Origin: an uncultured Spirochaetaceae bacterium
GTDB taxonomy: Bacteria; Spirochaetota; Spirochaetia; Treponematales; Treponemataceae
Reading direction: 5' to 3'
NCBI GenBank assembly: GCA_902772605.1
Contig: CACYBG010000375.1
Span: 1-5,187 of the forward strand
DNA length: 5,187 bases
Shown here: positions 3,491 through 5,187 of the stretch, in pieces
Layout: each line of letters opens with the position of its first letter
Numbering within the stretch: position 1 is the first letter of the stretch
Program-made: the position numbers and the translations under genes
Notes under the pieces: generated by a model
Told to the model about the DNA's origin: nothing
Databases searched by the model: none
What the model saw: only the letters and a program-made list of their open reading frames with translations

Positions 3491-5187
3491 ATGAACGAAT
3501 GGTTTAAAAAAACTTTTGGGACCATAAAGGATAAATGGTCAAAGTGGAAGCCTGTACAGAAGCTGATTCTGATCGGCATTATAGTGCTCATCATTGTCGG
3601 AATCGTGCTTTTGGTTTCAGTATCTTCAAAGAAGACCTCTGTCCGTCTTTTCAACGCACCGGTTGAAGATAAGAACCAGAGGGCCATAATCAGCAGGCTT
3701 GAAAAGGATGGTGTCAAGGCGGACATTGACGGAGAAGGCTACATCACGGTTGAAAACGAGGATGTCGCAAAGAAATACCGCAGCCGTCTCGTCGCCGAAG
3801 GTTATGAACCTACAAGAAACGATCCTTATGCACTGTTCGACACTCAGAAATGGTCTCGCACTTCATTTGACGACAAGGTAAACTGGCAGCGTGCACAGGA
3901 AACGGCTCTTGCCCAGCATCTTGAGCAGCTTGAGGGAATCCGCTCTGCAAACGTCATGCTCAGCATTCCGGAAACTGCAACATTCAAGAATTCTCAGAAT
4001 CCAACCACCGCATCCGTAACGATTTTCCCAAGGGCCGGAAGCGATGTGCTTGAGAACAAGAAGAGCGTAAAGGGAATCATTCACCTCATCAAGATGAGCA
4101 TCGAAGGTCTTGATGAAGAGAACATAACCGTCATGAACGGAGATACGAATGAAGACGTCAGCGACCTTACCGGACTGGAAGATGCGGACCATCAGAAGCT
4201 CGTTGAAAGCCAGCAGAAATGGATAAGGAAGCAGGAAGCCTACTATCAGACCGAGGTCGTCAAGGCACTTCAGGGAACTTTCGGACCCTCTCGCGTCAGC
4301 ATCGTAAACATGAAGATTGACATGGATATGTCTGAGCGCACATATTCAGCTACCGAATACAGCGGCGTCAAGGTAAAGGAAGACAATCCGGACACCCTTT
4401 ATGACGATGGCATAGTCAAGGAAAGCCTTGTCCTTTCTGAGGAACTGGTTGACAAGGAGTTTAACGGTACAGGATACAATCCGGAGGGACCGGCGGGCGT
4501 AGAGGGACAGAATCCTCCCGTATACAGCGACATGTCGAATGTAATCGGTAAGACTACCGAATCGGGAGTCAAGAGGAATTACGTCATGAACCGCAAGGAT
4601 ACGCAGGGAAAGGAAGAGCCTAAGATTGACAGGCTTACGCTTTCCGTCAACATTGACGGTACGTGGGAATATCCGCTCTACGATTCCAACGGCAAGGTCA
4701 TCACCAAGGATGACGGCGGTATGGAAAGGACCTACACAAAGATTCCGGACGACCAGCTTGCCGAAGTAACGAAGCTTGTTCAGAGTGCCGTAGGATACAA
4801 TGCATCCCGTGGAGACTCCGTAGTTGTTACGAACATTCCGTTCGATCACTCGGAGCAGTTCAGGAAGGAAGACGAAAAATTCAGGAATTCACAGAGGACG
4901 AAGACAACAATCTTCATTTCTCTCATAGCCATAGCCGTAATACTCATTCTGTTCATTGCATTCCGCCTTATTTCAAAGGAATTGGAGCGCCGCAGAAGAC
5001 TCCGCGAGGAAGAGGAGCTCAGAAGGCAGCAGCAGCAGAGGGAAGCAGCCCTTTGGGAAGCAAAGGAACAGGGCATGGAAGTTACGCTGTCCGTCGAAGA
5101 AAGAAAACGTGCGGAACTTCAGGAAAATGCCATCGCAATGGCAAAGAACCATCCGGAAGACGTGGCTATGCTTATCCGCACATGGCT
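3491..5187 (+). CDS. fliF: Flagellar MS-ring protein FliF, 3'-truncated by window edge
   Basis: Forms the inner-membrane MS ring, the base on which the rod, C ring and export gate assemble. 565 complete codons are present and the frame is still open at the edge. A short cytoplasmic N-terminus (MNEWFKKTFG) precedes the first membrane helix at residues 24-44. Ring-building motif 1 covers about 48-107 (SVRLFNAPVEDKNQRAIISRL...), motif 2 about 128-217 (EGIRSANVMLSIPE, TASVTIFP, IIHLIKMSIEGL, EENITVMN), and motif 3 about 232-460, interrupted by the variable collar region near 295-375 (rich in Gly, Pro, Glu). The second membrane helix is at 473-494. A charged, Arg/Glu/Gln-rich cytoplasmic segment follows, then the FliG-binding end with AIAMAKNHPEDVAMLIRTW, so only a few residues are probably missing. 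It has its own promoter and strong ribosome-binding site, separate from flgB-flgC-fliE; fliG would be expected next. Confidence 0.97.
   Translation, partial: MNEWFKKTFGTIKDKWSKWKPVQKLILIGIIVLIIVGIVLLVSVSSKKTSVRLFNAPVEDKNQRAIISRLEKDGVKADIDGEGYITVENEDVAKKYRSRLVAEGYEPTRNDPYALFDTQKWSRTSFDDKVNWQRAQETALAQHLEQLEGIRSANVMLSIPETATFKNSQNPTTASVTIFPRAGSDVLENKKSVKGIIHLIKMSIEGLDEENITVMNGDTNEDVSDLTGLEDADHQKLVESQQKWIRKQEAYYQTEVVKALQGTFGPSRVSIVNMKIDMDMSERTYSATEYSGVKVKEDNPDTLYDDGIVKESLVLSEELVDKEFNGTGYNPEGPAGVEGQNPPVYSDMSNVIGKTTESGVKRNYVMNRKDTQGKEEPKIDRLTLSVNIDGTWEYPLYDSNGKVITKDDGGMERTYTKIPDDQLAEVTKLVQSAVGYNASRGDSVVVTNIPFDHSEQFRKEDEKFRNSQRTKTTIFISLIAIAVILILFIAFRLISKELERRRRLREEEELRRQQQQREAALWEAKEQGMEVTLSVEERKRAELQENAIAMAKNHPEDVAMLIRTW

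Noticed and set aside
4346..4849. 167-codon open frame on the minus strand inside fliF
   Set aside because: It lies wholly antisense to the conserved fliF coding sequence, has no recognisable domain, and its composition follows from fliF codon usage.

Overview
The window carries a block of co-oriented plus-strand genes: the 3' part of ffh (signal recognition particle GTPase), a small membrane-anchored protein of unknown name, and the start of a flagellar rod/basal-body cluster, flgB, flgC, fliE and fliF, with fliF running off the right edge. The flgB-flgC-fliE-fliF order, the FlgB/FlgC rod motifs and the FliF sequence suggest a spirochaete, most likely a Treponema-type organism. GC content is moderate and Shine-Dalgarno sites are G-rich. 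The genus is an inference from protein style and gene order, not from a database match.

Layout: 1-915 is the G-domain remainder and M domain of Ffh. 916-1011 is a short non-coding spacer with a small hairpin. 1012-1623 encodes a 203-residue protein with one N-terminal membrane helix, a domain whose pattern resembles the second ring-building motif of FliF, and an acidic Gly/Ser/Asp tail. A terminator-like hairpin (1632-1680) and an AT-rich stretch precede flgB (1747-2172). A 202-nt gap with two hairpins separates flgB from flgC (2375-2833), which is unusually wide for this gene pair. fliE (2885-3250) follows closely and ends in a convincing Rho-independent terminator (3260-3294). A consensus extended -10 promoter (3388-3416), surrounded by repeated GTGA/TCAC elements, then leads into fliF (3491 to the edge, 565 complete codons).

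How they work together: FliF forms the MS ring in the inner membrane. FliE joins the MS ring to the rod, and FlgB and FlgC form the proximal rod. Ffh is a housekeeping protein that delivers membrane proteins co-translationally; its adjacency is probably positional. The terminator and promoter between fliE and fliF suggest that the rod genes and the MS-ring gene can be transcribed as separate units. The most interesting item is the 203-residue protein: it looks like a free-standing FliF-type ring-building domain encoded just ahead of the rod and MS-ring genes. No mobile elements, CRISPR arrays, tRNA or rRNA genes were seen.
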